DNA from: Drosophila pseudoobscura
Lineage: Eukaryota; Arthropoda; Insecta; Diptera; Drosophilidae
NCBI RefSeq assembly: GCF_009870125.1
Contig: NC_046681.1
Span: 19,543,001-19,607,000 of the forward strand
Direction: 5' to 3'
Length of the DNA stretch: 64,000 nucleotides
The stretch's first letter is position 1, and each line of letters starts with the position of its first letter. The translations under genes and the position numbers were made by a program. Positions 11,641 through 24,500 of this stretch are shown one piece after another. The notes under the pieces were generated by a model that had not been told where the DNA came from, ran no database searches, and was given only the letters and a program-made list of their open reading frames with translations.

Positions 11641-14350
11641 TGCTCTCTAACAGTTCGGCATTGATCAATCGTACAGTCTGGCACACTGCTTAGGAGAGAT
11701 TCCGCCATGCAACATGTAGAGCAATCAGCTGTGCATTTGAAGCCTCATTTAGTGGCTTATTCCCGTAATAGAAATTCTTTAGAATATATTATTCCATAAA
11801 ACTAATTTCCATATTTTGCCAATCGCCGAAATTTCCAGGGTAGCACGACAATAAGAGCACACGCACACACACACACACACACGCCCATTGGCATAGCCAT
11901 CTAAACATGAAAACTTTCCCTACTATGTATTTCCGTTTGCAAATTCATTTTAATTAACCGATAATTGTGTAAAAAGGAGAAAACATTTCAATGAACAAGT
12001 CCCTGGCTGCCACGAAGCGTACTTATTGGCTTGCAAACTGCATGGCTTTCCAATTGGCGCACAAAAGTACAGTACTCCAGGCCACAGAGACGCAGATGGA
12101 GAGCAGCACATGGTTGGCTGTTAAGTGTAAGTCACATTAGCGCCAGGAGTCCGTCCTCCAGGGTCCCAGCCTTTCCATCGATGGAGCGAAGGAGCGATGG
12201 AGCGTTGCAGCTTATCCGCCGTATTTGGTGGGGCGGGGGGAGGAGTTCTTCTGCTGTAAGTGAACTTTTAGTAACTGCTACAAATCTGTAACCAGGGAGA
12301 GCTAGTTAGCGAAGGCTTATCACACAGACGGGCGGACTAGAGACGCCGTACAATCACTCAGACAATCTCTCACATGGGAGGAAAATGACAGCCATACATC
12401 ACATTGCTAGAAGAGCGGCAGCTGGGGCAGGATTCCCTCAAAGACAGGAACACAGACACTTCATAATGACACCCAGGCTGCTGGCTCCTGGCTCCCGGCT
12501 GCTGGCTCCACGAACTCCTCTGCAATCCCCCACTCACATGGCTATGAATTACATTTTACGTAACGTAAGCTTCTGCCCAACGTAATCGCAACATGACAAC
12601 AAGTAATGAGCTTTGACACGCCCTCCACACACACTCTCTCTTCCTCTCTTCCTTTGCCTTCCTTCTCTCTGGCAACTCCTATCGGTGGCTCCCTATCCGA
12701 GTAGATCCGACTTACGGACAGGAGAGACGACTACTTAGCATTTCTTTTCGCCCCGAAACGGAATCAGGTAAATGCAGTGAGAGAAATTAATGGGGGTGTT
12801 AAGCAGGGATAGCAAGGTGTGTGGAGGTGTGGTGTGTTTTACGGGTGTGTAAATCGATTATGGATTCGACTGTTGCCGGGGAAACTTTCGCTTTTTTGGA
12901 GGATTATTCAATGGTTTAGGATTGAAAGGATTAGAGGAAATAATTGAAAGACTAAGGAGATTGGACAGGAAAGGAGGGAGTGGAATACAAAACTGTCAAC
13001 AGGTAAGAGGCTAGATAGGATTAGGGATGATTAGCAATGATACCTGAGATTCCAGACCAAGTATTAGACTATAGATTGGGCAGCTAATGGACTTGTTCAG
13101 GACTGAATAAAACCAGAACTCGACTAGAAAAAGGAGCAACATATGAGGTTTGGCCTTGGAGAAGATTCTATAGAAGAAGACCTTGAATAAGAGATGAAAC
13201 TAAGGATGGATCTGGAACATAGAGATCTAGATTTACCCAGAGAGGTTAAGAGAGGTTTAATCCCATACGAATTTCTCTGAGTGCAGCTTTTGCAGGCTCG
13301 GACCAAAGCTATTTCTCATTTTTGTGACATCCACCCTCTCTCCCCTCTCCCTGGCAGTCTGTATTCCAGTGCAAGGTGTCGGTTAAATCATAGCAAAAGT
13401 ATCTCTGCACTTCACTGGGAAAAACTGAGGAAAATCAGGGGGGGGGGGGGGTGTGGGAGGACAGCAAGCAGCCCGAGTTGATAAGCATCTGTGCACTTCA
13501 TTTTTGCACTTTTCTGAAGTCCTTGCAGCAATTTTATTACAAGCAACTTAAAACCCCCAACCCCACCGTTCCCCCGCCCCCGCCCCCGGCCCGTAACATT
13601 CATCCGCAGCTACAGCTCGACGGCTCGACGGCTGTACGGCTCTCCTTCCCGGGCTGAAACTTTGTTCGTTCCGCAGCAGATCCTGGCGCGCTGGTTGCGC
13701 TTTCTTATTTATTTGCAATTGCAATGACATTGCCGTCGCCGTCATAGCCATCGTCATCCGGGTGCTGGTCCATCGTCCTCTGGTATTTATTCAAGTGTGA
13801 GCATCAGAGCCCCCAGGAGTCCTGCCCGTCTGTCCGCCTGTCTGTCGTCCTGCTGCCTGCTTGTGAATGCGATTTAAACTTCTTACACACACATTTTGAA
13901 TGGGCAAGTTGCAAAGTGCCAAGTCCATTACGAAGACAGTGTCCTGAGAGATGGCACGGCATGGCACGGTGCAAAGCAGAGGATAACACCGCCTTGACAC
14001 TGACTCCACTCCGCCCCACCCTCCCCCTCTCGCAGCCCTTCGGAAGCAGCCTTCAATCGCTGCCTTGCTCCCACTTCTTGTCAATCGGAATTAAAATCAC
14101 AAAACAGCCTTCAGGAAGCCCTCTTCCTGGCGGAAGGAGGAGGTTAGAGGGGCCTCAAGGAGGCGGCAGATTGGAGGTAAGAATAAATATAGATAGACCT
14201 GCTCGCCCACTTGCCCTTCTCGGCACTTCTTCGCTGCTCAAAATCCTTTTCTTGCCTTCAACTGCCACTGGAATATGAAACTTTCCAAGTGGCCAACGGC
14301 AACGGCACTCGAAAAGAAAAATCGTTGCAGAATTGCAATCACTCACACCA

Positions 14351-14383
14351 CAAACACACACACACACGCACGCACACTCACAC
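14351..14383. repeat. interrupted (CA)n microsatellite
   Basis: CA run with CGCA and CTCA interruptions. Confidence 0.85.
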
Positions 14384-15713
14384 GTTAGAAAAACGAATAA
14401 GAATGATATATGTTAGGGGGCAGGATATAAGGACCTTGGAATACCCCCTAAAGGTTACCCTTTATTTTTTTTTTTTATTTTTTGAAAATATGTAAAAAAG
14501 AATCTAATGAATCTCTTGCTTTTAATGAAGACTTAGTTCCATGGTTTATGTGATTAATATGTAATGTATTTAATTATAATGGTTTCTGGGGGCTGGTTAG
14601 ATGATGTTTTCTCTATGTTTTGATAGCCATAGTTTATACCTTGATTTATGGGCATTTTTTGCAGCCAAAAACAACAGATCGACAGACACCCACGGATTTC
14701 TACCAAAGACCTAAGAAAATTAATTAAAAAATACAAATTGTATAGACTTTACTTCTATATAGGGTTCTCTACAGTGGTCCTTCAGCGCCTACATTGCCAA
14801 GTTTTGATTTCTTATAAACAAAAGTATATTTTTGTATGGTTTAAGCAGTCTAATTTCTCTTTTAGGATGCAATACCAAGCAAAAGGCACTCCATTTTATC
14901 CTATCATTAATACTCTTTAGGAAATTTATTTGTGATGAAGGAAGGATATGTTCAAATTAATTTCTTCCACTACAAAATGCTTCAGAAAAATCTATGATCT
15001 AGTAAAAAATGGAGTGTATAGTTCTTTTTGGAGTTAATCTATAAATACTGTGTCTTCTTTTTGTTTAAAATAATTTTTTTTTAATGCGCAACTAATAAAA
15101 ATTAATTTGTGATCAAATATGAAAATTTTTAGAATAAATTCGTGAAAACAATGGGCTTCCTTCTTCTTTAGAAATTTCCTTTAAAAATTCATGACATTCA
15201 TGACAATTAAAATTCCCTAAAACTTGAGAAAACGTTTCCCAGCTCTGTTACATACTCCCCTTGAACACAACATACCCCGTTTTAACCTTCAGACACTACC
15301 CTGTATAATAAAAAGGGGGGGACAAAAGAGGAATTGATGGCATGACTAACTGACTAACTGCAAAGAGAGACCTAAATGATAAATAGCAGCGACTGATACG
15401 TTGTTACTTCCTTCGCAACCCCTAAGCATTCATTGCGCCCCTCGTACCACCCCTCCACAGGTTGACTTTCGAGTTGCAGGCGGCTCTATCTCCGTGGCTG
15501 CTGCTGCTGCTCCTACGGCTCTTCACATGCCTCAAGATTTATGTTGCGCATCAATTGCTTTGAGAGAAGTTCTACCCCTGGCTTGAGGACTTCAGGTAAA
15601 AAGCGGGGGGGCCAGAGGGGGCGGAAAGGGCGGCAAGTGGTTGGTGTACCATTTAATGCCTTTCTCGTAATTTATGAAATGAAATGAAGTATGGCCTGGC
15701 TGCCAAGTGACGT

Positions 15714-15858
15714 GGAGGGGGTGGGGTGGGCAGGGGGCAGGGGGCATATTGTGAATGACTTTGACTTTACAAGTGATTCGAGGGGCATTCGTTTCGACTT
15801 AAAAGTTATCAACTCTTAAAAGTATGAGGGGCAGGGGGGGTGGGGAGGGCAGGGTGGG
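15714..15858 (+). repeat. G-rich tracts with quadruplex potential
   Basis: Two clusters, 15714-15747 and 15827-15858, each contain four or more runs of at least three G separated by 1-7 bases, which fits the usual G-quadruplex pattern. Confidence 0.5.
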
Positions 15859-16438
15859 TGCCGAAACATATGAATGTCTATCTCTCCACGCGGCACTTGA
15901 GTTTTTGATTTTCGCCTTGAAATTATATTTTAATTAGGGATTTTAGCAGAGAAATGAGTTTTATTTGAAAGCTTCTAATTGGCCTCTGATTTGAGGAGAT
16001 GCTGAAGGGTTTCTTGGGACCGCCTTTATAGGAAGGACTTGCCCAAGGTTAGAAAACTTAACCAGGAAGATATATCAGTATCAAAAGGGGGACATACTAC
16101 CCCCTTGCCCTTACCCCACGGCCCTCTCTGCATCTGTCTCTTTATCCCGCCATTAATCCTCTTTCTAAGCCCCTCTTTACTGCCACAAAAACTTGTGTCC
16201 CGCACTCAAAGGTTAATCTCTCAATAAGCCGCTGGAAATCTCCATCATTTAAGCGCTCAACTTTCACCTGCTCTTCATTCATTCAGTCCTTCAGTCATTC
16301 ATGGGCTCAATCACTCACTCAATCATCGATTTGTCAGCTGTTGGGCAATTTTCTTCTTGGCCAAAATCTAGAGGGAATTAAGATCCATTTCCAAGCAATT
16401 GATTTTGGGAGGAAAATCAGATTTCAAGAAGCCAGAAT

Positions 16439-16472
16439 GTGTGTGTGTGTGCGTGTGTGTTTGTGTGTGTGC
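16439..16472. repeat. interrupted (GT)n microsatellite
   Basis: GT run broken by GCGT and TTTGT. Confidence 0.85.
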
Positions 16473-16569
16473 CGTACCTTTTTAATTAACATAAAAATCT
16501 AATTTGACTTTGGGGCACGCGACAGCTGTGGCAGAGAGGCATCTGTGGGGGAAGTGTGTGGTGTGCGGG

Positions 16570-16570
<1 letters not shown>

Positions 16571-16608
<38 letters not shown>
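16571..16608. repeat. (GT)n microsatellite
   Basis: Uninterrupted GT run of about 18 units, one of the longest dinucleotide runs in the window. Confidence 0.95.
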
Positions 16609-16714
16609 TCTAGTATTATGAAAACAGCTTAACCTTATGGCCAACGATGTGTGCTATAATGGGCTCTCTCTGCCGCTCATTTTTATTCTATGCTTTTTCT
16701 CATTTCGTACTCTT

Positions 16715-16850
16715 TTGAGTACAGGGTATGATGCTTTTCATTAGATGCTTGCAATGCAGACGAAACCTTTGTCAAACTTGGAGCCTTGTCGGCAATCACT
16801 CGAAGGTAATCAAAGGCCTTCGATCGCCGCGGCTCAGCAGTACTTGGAAG
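16715..16850 (-). mobile_element. possible diverged, inverted third repeat copy next to a DINE-1-like head
   Basis: A GTACTC..GAGTACAGGGTATG block (16707-16729), followed by TTTTCATTAGATGCTTGCAA and a GCAGACGAAACC block, resembles the start of a DINE-1 element. At 16793-16835 the words GGCAATCACTCG and AAAGGCCTTCGATCG match the reverse complement of the tail of the dispersed repeat at 6645-7113, with small indels. Similarity fades beyond that, so boundaries and orientation are uncertain. Confidence 0.35.
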
Positions 16851-17286
16851 ACTATAAAATCAAAAATTCCATAGAAAAAATGGCTCTACAAGTGTATCTG
16901 TACCGTCGGCATTCCCAGCCCTGCTTTTCTAGCATTATTTTCCACCATTTCCCTGCTCTTCCCTCTCTCTCTCTCTCTCGCTGTTTCCCTTTGTCAGCTA
17001 GCTTCGCTTTTGACATTGGCTTAGACAAGGCCAAAAGCTTACCAAAACACCTGCCTGCATCTCTGGCCATGATGGCAACGTTCTTCACATCAGCATCAGC
17101 ATCAGTATCACATCCACACAGAGCCCACACAGGACCCACATCACCAACAACCCACTGTGTCGTTGTCCTCGCGGCACATTAGCGACATTTACACGTCGCA
17201 GCAATTTCAAACAGCAGCCGACATCCCAGCCCCCGCCTCCTGGTAGCGCCTCCATGTAGCTCCCCTCGCTTTGATATAACATATAC

Positions 17287-17331
17287 GGAGACGGAGACGT
17301 GGACGTGGATGTGGATGTGGATGTGGATGTA
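17287..17331. repeat. GGATGT hexamer repeat
   Basis: Successive GGAGAC, GGACGT and GGATGT units, about seven in all. Confidence 0.85.
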
Positions 17332-17739
17332 CACCCCCCCAGCATGCAGTCAGTCATAATCATTTTCATTGTCAACATTTTGCGCGACACATGACAACAG
17401 CAACATCAGGAGCAGCAGCAGCAGCAGCAACAACAAACGGAGGCGACAACGAAAGCTCAAGCAACAGCAAAAGCACCAACAATGGCAAAAATGTGCTCCT
17501 ATTTTGTGTGTCATCTTGTTGGATTGCTCATTAGAAGCAATTAGCTCTATCGTTACCTCTCCCTCTCTCTCTCTTTCTGTGTGTGATAGCCAGCAACAAA
17601 AATTAAGTATTCTAGTATTCCGACTCTAAAGATACCCGGCAAGGCGATTCCTATTTTATTTAAAATTATTACAAGCTTTTGCGGAAAAAAATCAGCAAAA
17701 ACAAACACTCAGAGCTAGCAAGAAATTATTTTATTTGCT

Positions 17740-18200
17740 GAGGAAACGGTTCTCTTTGAGGAATACAGAAAAATATCACACTTTATGGGGCCTGCCTGCC
17801 TTGCCTGGCAAGTCCCTGCAGGTCCACGACTCGAAGGTGACGAAGCGACGGCTAAGCGAGAACTAGCAAAAAGTGTTGTTGCGATTTGCATTGGTTTCTG
17901 CCCGCGCGGCTGATCGTTCGGCTGATAAATATTTGCAGGCAGAAGGCAAAGCAAAAGCAATATATTTTGTATTTGTATTGCTCTCTCTTTCTGCCTAAGC
18001 AAGGGAATACGGCTGCTCGACGTCGTTGGGGTGGAATGAAGAAAGGCAAAAACCGAGACGCACCGATGCGATCGAATGCTTTAGATTACCGAGTGATCGC
18101 CGAGGGTATAAGCGACTGTGTGCTTGCGTAGAGCTCTTGTGTCCAATGTGTTTTCTACTGTGAGTCCTAGCACACCCTCACCCCTAACGAGTACAGGGTA
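17740..18200 (+). repeat. dispersed repeat, copy 2 (unnamed family)
   Basis: Direct-orientation partner of 6645-7113, about 11 kb away, sharing all the landmarks described there and ending in TAACGAGTACAGGGTA. Differences are scattered single substitutions without the codon-position bias of a protein gene. Sequence outside the repeat is unrelated, which supports two independent insertions or a duplication limited to this segment. Confidence 0.8.
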
Positions 18201-21004
18201 CCAACGCCGAGCGTGTGCAAAAAAATGGGAGTACCAAATTAGTGCCTACTTTGCTGCTGGCGTGTCGGTTGGCGGCTCATTTAAATTATATATTTACAGG
18301 CATGCAAATTTGATTGCCACTTTCAACAATTTTCTCGCTCTCTTTTCGCTTTTTCTGAATTAAATTTTTAGTGGTAAAAACGGGGAAGGGGGGAGGATGT
18401 AAAGGACCCTGTAAGAGCTTCACCACAGTGTCTGTGGGGGGGGCGGAGGGGTGGGGTGTAATGTCAATAGCCAAACGGCAAACAATGACAACGACCACTC
18501 GTTGTCGCCGGCAAACATTTGACCAAAATGACCGCAACGCACCGGAACGGTGACGGTGACAAAAAAAAAGAGGAAAGAATTTAATAAAAAATAAATTACA
18601 AAATGAGTGGAAAATTAAGCGCAAAAGATTGCAACGAATTGAAGATACCCCACAGCAAAAAGTGCCATTAAATGATTCATGTTGCGACTATTATGGGCTT
18701 TGAGTGCATATGAATATTGTTTTCCACACAATTGGGTTCTTCCCCTACCAGCAATCCCTAGGGGTTCTCCATAGGGCGTATCCACCCTTTCCCCCCTGTA
18801 AACGAACATCCATCCTCCTGGATGGACACTTCCGAATTAGCTGTCGCCCCCGAAACCGCTTTTCTCACAGCACATTTCCCCTGCTCAATGGTTTATGTAA
18901 ATTTCAGTAATTTGCCCAACACACAACAGAAAACAGGCCACGCCCCCGGTGGCCCCCACGTTCCGCCCACCCCCCTGGCACTAGCATTTACATTTAAATC
19001 TCATTAGATTTTAATGGTTTTAGATTTTCTGTGTTTTTTGTTGTTTCTTTTTGCACTTTTGCATTTTTTGGGTTTTTATTTTTACATTTTTCTGGCAACT
19101 CTCTCTTCCTGTCTTCCCTTCTGGTTACAACTTTCGTGTGCCATATCCGGCGGAAACAAAACATGGCGGCTGTTCCACTTGCACGCAGCAGCACCGCACC
19201 GCACCCCACAGGGTGTCAGGGGGGGGTGAGGGGTAAACCACAAAACGCGCGACCCTAAGCGCCCCGCTTTATCTCCCATAATTGGGGGAATGTGTTGTTG
19301 CCATTCTCGTTGTGTGTTTATTTAATGAAATTGCATACAAAACATATGTTTCACTCACACACACACACACCCATTCGCGGAAAGAGAGCTGGAAAATGCT
19401 CGTATTTCGTAGCATACTTTTCCGCTGAGGGCTGCATATCCGTTGCTGCTGCTGCACTTGATTTCTAATGACTCCATTTGTCCGTTTTTGGCATTTTGGC
19501 TGTTTGCTGGCTGTGGCACGTTGTCTGCTGTGGATGCAACATTTTCCACATTCCATTTTTTTTTTGGGACTAGGGACTGGGTATATGCCCAAGCATGTAA
19601 GGATTGGTTATGGATATGGGACTATAGTCAAAATAGGGCCAATCTAGGCATCTGAGGGATTAGTTTTGCAGGCCACAGAAAGAGTAAAAGGAGGACTTGG
19701 ATATAGGTTTATCTCTGATAAATACATATACATACATATATGGTCCATAAGTATGTATTGTCTATACGGATGGAAAATACATTCTTCCCTGCTTTTCCAA
19801 TAATGTTCCATGTAATTCTGCAAGCTCTGCAAGTGTTTTGTTTTCCTAAAAGGTGACCAAGAAATTTCTAAAGATTTCCCAATAAAATAGAGGTATTAAA
19901 GTGGTTCAACAAGGCACAAACCTATATTTTATTAACGAATATTATTCCCTGCTATAACGTGTCAAATTGTGTCCTATTCAAGGCTTAAAGACATATATTT
20001 TTCCCAAGGTTTCTTCCATTATGATCTCCCTAGCTCCTGCCCTGTACCCAACGCAGCCACGTTTACAGGTCATCTGCCCGTCAGCCATTATCCCGGGGTC
20101 ATGTCTCACCTGATTCCCATTCCCATTCGCATTCGCATTCCCGTCTGGTTTTTGTGTCCGTGTGGCTTTTGTGCCTGTGAATATTTTAACATAATTGCCG
20201 TGTAAGCGAAATGTACAGCTTCTGGGGCTTTAAGCCACTCTTTTTTTAGGCCATTTTTGGTGGCGCTTCGCATGAATATGCCACATTGTTTATGGGGCTT
20301 AATTTGCATTTGTCTGTTGCTCATTTATGCGACATGGCCGGGTCTGCGTCTGCTGATGCCTTTTGCATCTGTCTATCTGTGTATCTTTGTATCTTTGTAT
20401 CTGTGCAGTGCATTGCCCTTTTGTGGCACTCGCAGATAAATCCGCATACATTTATGTGTATTCATATATCACAGATACATTTATATCTGTGTTGCACGGG
20501 GCATTAATGTCGCTTTGAATGTGGCTTCAGATCGTGCACGTCCTTGGCTGGTGGGTGGCTGTTGGCTTTAAATTTTCAATTCGCATGCAATGACTTAATT
20601 GTTCATAATTTTGTTATCAGATTAACACAAATTCCGCTTAACGATAATGACTTCATGCAGTTTATGGGCAGTGCGTGCGCCAGTATCCAGAGCCGAGGAC
20701 CCGGGACCCTGGGACCCTTAGCAAAGGACACGGCGCGGCACTCGTGGCACTCGGGGCACTCGCGGCTTATCCATTATCAGCTGCACGCCAGCACTCGTCG
20801 GACCACTCTCCCTCCCCCTCCCCCTCCCTATCAATGTCCTTCTCTAGGGGCCATTGGATTTTATCGCAGGACAACGCTGATTAAATATCAACGTAATTTA
20901 TTATTCAAATTAAGTTTATCGCCGAACAAAAGGCAGACGGAATGCCCTGAAATGGCGTATCCAACTCCCCCCCCCCATCCCTTACACGGAAGTTTATGTG
21001 GTCT
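18201..21004. other. noncoding stretch, no gene seen
   Basis: Holds G-rich and T-rich tracts, a CA run at 19355-19371 and a TATTTTTG/ATCTTTGT-rich segment at about 20370-20410. Reading frames are short and low in complexity. Confidence 0.5.
20541..20690. promoter_or_regulatory. candidate conserved regulatory block
   Basis: Non-repetitive DNA with clustered homeodomain-type cores (TTAATTG, ATAATTTT, ATAATG) and few frameshift-prone tracts, flanked by simple repeats. This texture is typical of conserved fly noncoding elements. The call is inference from composition alone; no conservation could be measured. Confidence 0.2.
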
Positions 21005-21530
21005 ACACTGAGAGAAATTTATTAGCTAAATTGGTGGAAAATTATCATAGATTTCAGATGTGGCTTCGAAGGAAAATTGGGTTTATATTTGGGAAGGAAA
21101 TTAACTACAAAGCCACACTGGGAAAGGGCAAGGGAGGGCGAGCGTAATTTCTGGATTGGGGATCAAAAACGATAGCAAAGAGAGTGCCGCTCGTTGGGTG
21201 CATAAAGACCCATTTTTTAATGCTAAGACACACTGGGAGAGAGAGAAATATTTCCCGAAAAATCCTTGCGAATAATTTCACGAAATTTACAAGTTTTTAG
21301 GACGACTTTTTTAAACTTTTTCACAATTTTGCTGCTAAGCCACACTGGGAGATGGCGATAGAGGCAAAGAAAGAACGAGGGCACGCTCGAAATGTTGTAT
21401 TTATTGGGTATAAAATGCCAAAAGGAGTGAGTGATGATCTTCGAGTACTGCTAGGCCACACTGGAAGAGAGAGAACAGACTCGAAATGAAGACCACCCTT
21501 AAAGACTAAGCCACACTGGGAGAGAGAGCC
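21005..21530 (+). repeat. spaced array of AAGCCACACTGGGAGAG motifs
   Basis: A near-constant motif, usually CTAAGCCACACTGGGAGAGA, occurs at about 21108, 21223, 21334, 21451 and 21506, with a weaker version at 21005. Spacings are about 115, 111, 117 and 55 bases, close to multiples of one ~56-base interval. The DNA between motifs is not clearly repeated, although CTCGAAATG follows two of them. A sixth strong copy stands alone at 24604. There is no open frame through the array. Confidence 0.8.
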
Positions 21531-24500
21531 CATTGCCTACATTTTGGAGAAATATATAACAGAGTGTTGTGTGTTTTTTCGAGTGTAGGATTATTCATGT
21601 CCATACATCAGTCCATATACATATGTGTGGGTGGGTGTTCCAAATTGACATATCGCTTTCATACACTATACATGCATATGTGTGTGTATACATGGACCCC
21701 TCCCACCCCTCCCCCCTCAGCACCCTTTTAGGCAAACAAATTAGCTACGGGTATAGGCTATCCATAACAGCGAGCAGAACTCCGACTCGTACTCGTACAC
21801 TCCACTAAAGTACATGCCACTCGCCTATCACGTGGATTTTCATATACATACGAATACATATATGGATGTGTGTGTGTGTGTGTATGCATATAGTATGCAT
21901 CGCATACACAAATGAGAATTTTGACGCTCCATGGGGTTTTCTATCAAAAATGCATTTGTCATTATAAATGCAACGTGCAACCAACCAGCACTCAACGTGC
22001 ATCGTGCATCGTGCATCTCTCTCTGACACAAAACTCATTTCAGGGGTAGATGGAAAATGACATGTGGAAGGTGCATGTGGCGTGTGGCATGTCGAGGTGC
22101 TTATATCTTTGATTGAAGGGGAGAAATGATTTATGCTTCTCGCAGGGAGCATACAACAAATATTTATAGCATCTTAAAACTAATTGGAAATTAAGCAAAG
22201 GAATCGGATTTTGTGGAATAAAACTATATCAGCGCCAGGCCAACAATCATTAGGCCTTAAGGATCTTTTAGTGGGCCATAGAACACCCCTTAAGAAAGCC
22301 TCTATAGATCATAAGAAATCCTCTATAAATTCCTTCGGTATCCCTTTTCTGGAAGCCTAAAAGTGTCTTTGATCGAGGGAAAAGGAAGGTTTATTGTGGT
22401 TCCAAGAGAGATTATTAGGAAACTCCTTCCCAGAGGAGATCTCTCAATATATATCTGTCTCAATCCATATGATCTTTAAACCCATTCTATTAGCTTTTAA
22501 TTCTATGAAATATTAATAATTTTGTTCTTCATTTTTTTTATAGGTACCCTATAAAGCTTCCCCCAAAGTACGAAAAGGTAAGCATACAATTTTTAAGAGC
22601 ATTCAATCATCAGCGTTTTATGCCCCAGCAAACCTTTTGCCACTTGTTTAATTTTCAATTATAAATTCATATAAATTCAATGCCCGACGCTGGCCATTAT
22701 CCCACTCATCCAGACACCGGCCCTGGCCCCACCTGGAAAAGCCTGCCCCATGGCCCTCGGGGCGGACACAATGGTGGGCTTTTGGGGGCCAGAGCCGCCA
22801 TTATGTTGCCGCCTGAGTCGCCTAGATCTCTGCTGCTGCGGCCCGGTCGAAACGTGTTCAATAATTTTGTCAATAAAATGTCAGAGCAGAGCAGCGAGAG
22901 GCCTCATCGTAGTTGTGTTTGACCCCCCCTCCCCCACCCAAAAAAAAAAAAATGGAGTGAAGTGTTTTATTTATATTTTCTCTACTTTTTTTCTCGGCTG
23001 GGGCTGGGGCTGGTCGTGTGGCCTACAAATCGTACCCCTGAATGCGGCTGTCCTCTCTCTATCTCTCTATCTCTCTCTTCTCTCTGCTTTGTGTGTGTCC
23101 TCCCACTCGCACATTAAACTCATTGTGTTTATGGCATAAATTTGCATGTTTTTCACGTAAATTTTTCAATTTGAATGGACGTCGATCCTTTTTTTTGCCA
23201 GCCATAGACTGGTGGGAGGTCCTGGGACATGGGTCCTTTGTTGGCAGAGGCCTTTTCTCGATAGGTTCGATAGGTGGCATGTTGTTGGAGATGTTAAACA
23301 CAAAAACACATTTAAAGGTGAGAGAAAGTCATCCATCGGGGGGGGTCAGAGGGCAGATCAAATCAGTTTCGAAATTGATTTGTGTGCCCCAAGAGTTGCT
23401 TAGTTTGTGGGTTTTCTCTGGGCCCATAAAACTAGTTAAATTTTTAGATGTTTCAGAAGCTAGAGGCCACAGGAAATTGACTTAAAATCCACTGTTCTGC
23501 AGAGCCTGATGTCAGTCCTTAGCCTGGAAAAATCCATAAAAATCCAAGCTTAAAACTGTTTTCCCCATTTAATTTTTTAACCCACATTTAAAGCCACCCC
23601 CCTCCCCCCCTTGTGTGTGTGTGCTACTACTTTTTTTTTGTTAAATATTTATATGAATATTTATGTTTATATTTACTGTACGGCTACGGGCGGGTCACTC
23701 AAAAGCACGACAGTTTTCCGAGTTGATTTTTGTGCCCGGGCTTCTTCTTTTTTTATTGCAGGACCTTCCATGCATGCAGTGTGTGTGGCAGTACCAGGAC
23801 CAATACCAGGACTAATACCAGTACCAGGACCCCTGTATATAAGTGTCAAAGGCATGTGTTTAGCATGCCTCATTTGAGCGCAAATACACCTGCAGCCATC
23901 AATTATGCAAAGAGCCGGAGACCGAAGTCCGTTCCGGGGGCTTTTCGTCAGTGAGGCGTCTCCGTCTCCGTCGCCGTCTCCGGCTTCAGTTTGGGTCCTG
24001 GCTTTTTGGCTTGGGGCCTGGGCCTGCCTGCGCTTGCCTTTCTGGCCGTGTTCTGTTTAGACCAACTTCTAGTGGCAGACAGGCAGGCGGGGAGGCGGCA
24101 CATTCAACGCCAGCTGCCTCTCTCTTCGTTCATTCATTCAACCAGCGCTGCCTTCTCTCTAAATTAATTTATTGGCCTGCCTTGCATACACCAAATAACT
24201 GCAGTTTGCATAATCATCACACACACACACACACAGAGAGAGGGGGGAGGGGGGGAGCGGGGTAGCTTATATAATATTTATACAAACTGCAAGTTGACTA
24301 GCAACTCCTTTGGCTGGCTGGCGCCTGGCAGAATGCAGAAATTTCGGTGAAATATCCTTTGATGGCGAGGCGATTGCTAGGGAGGGGGGGAGGGGGGAAC
24401 AGGGATCGTAAAGAGAGGCTCAGACATTAGAACTAATCTTGGATTAAACTCGAATCGAAAGACCAACGAAATTTAAGATTGTTTCCTGGGAATTTCAGGG

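Larger units (their letters stand above)
11641..16714. other. noncoding stretch, no gene seen
   Basis: Contains CA runs at 11857-11882 and 14351-14383, a G14 run at 13438-13451, purine-rich DNA at 12900-13260, AT-rich DNA at 14470-15240, and the repeats listed separately. The 12470-12510 part repeats GCTGGCTCC. Open frames are short or low-complexity. Confidence 0.5.
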
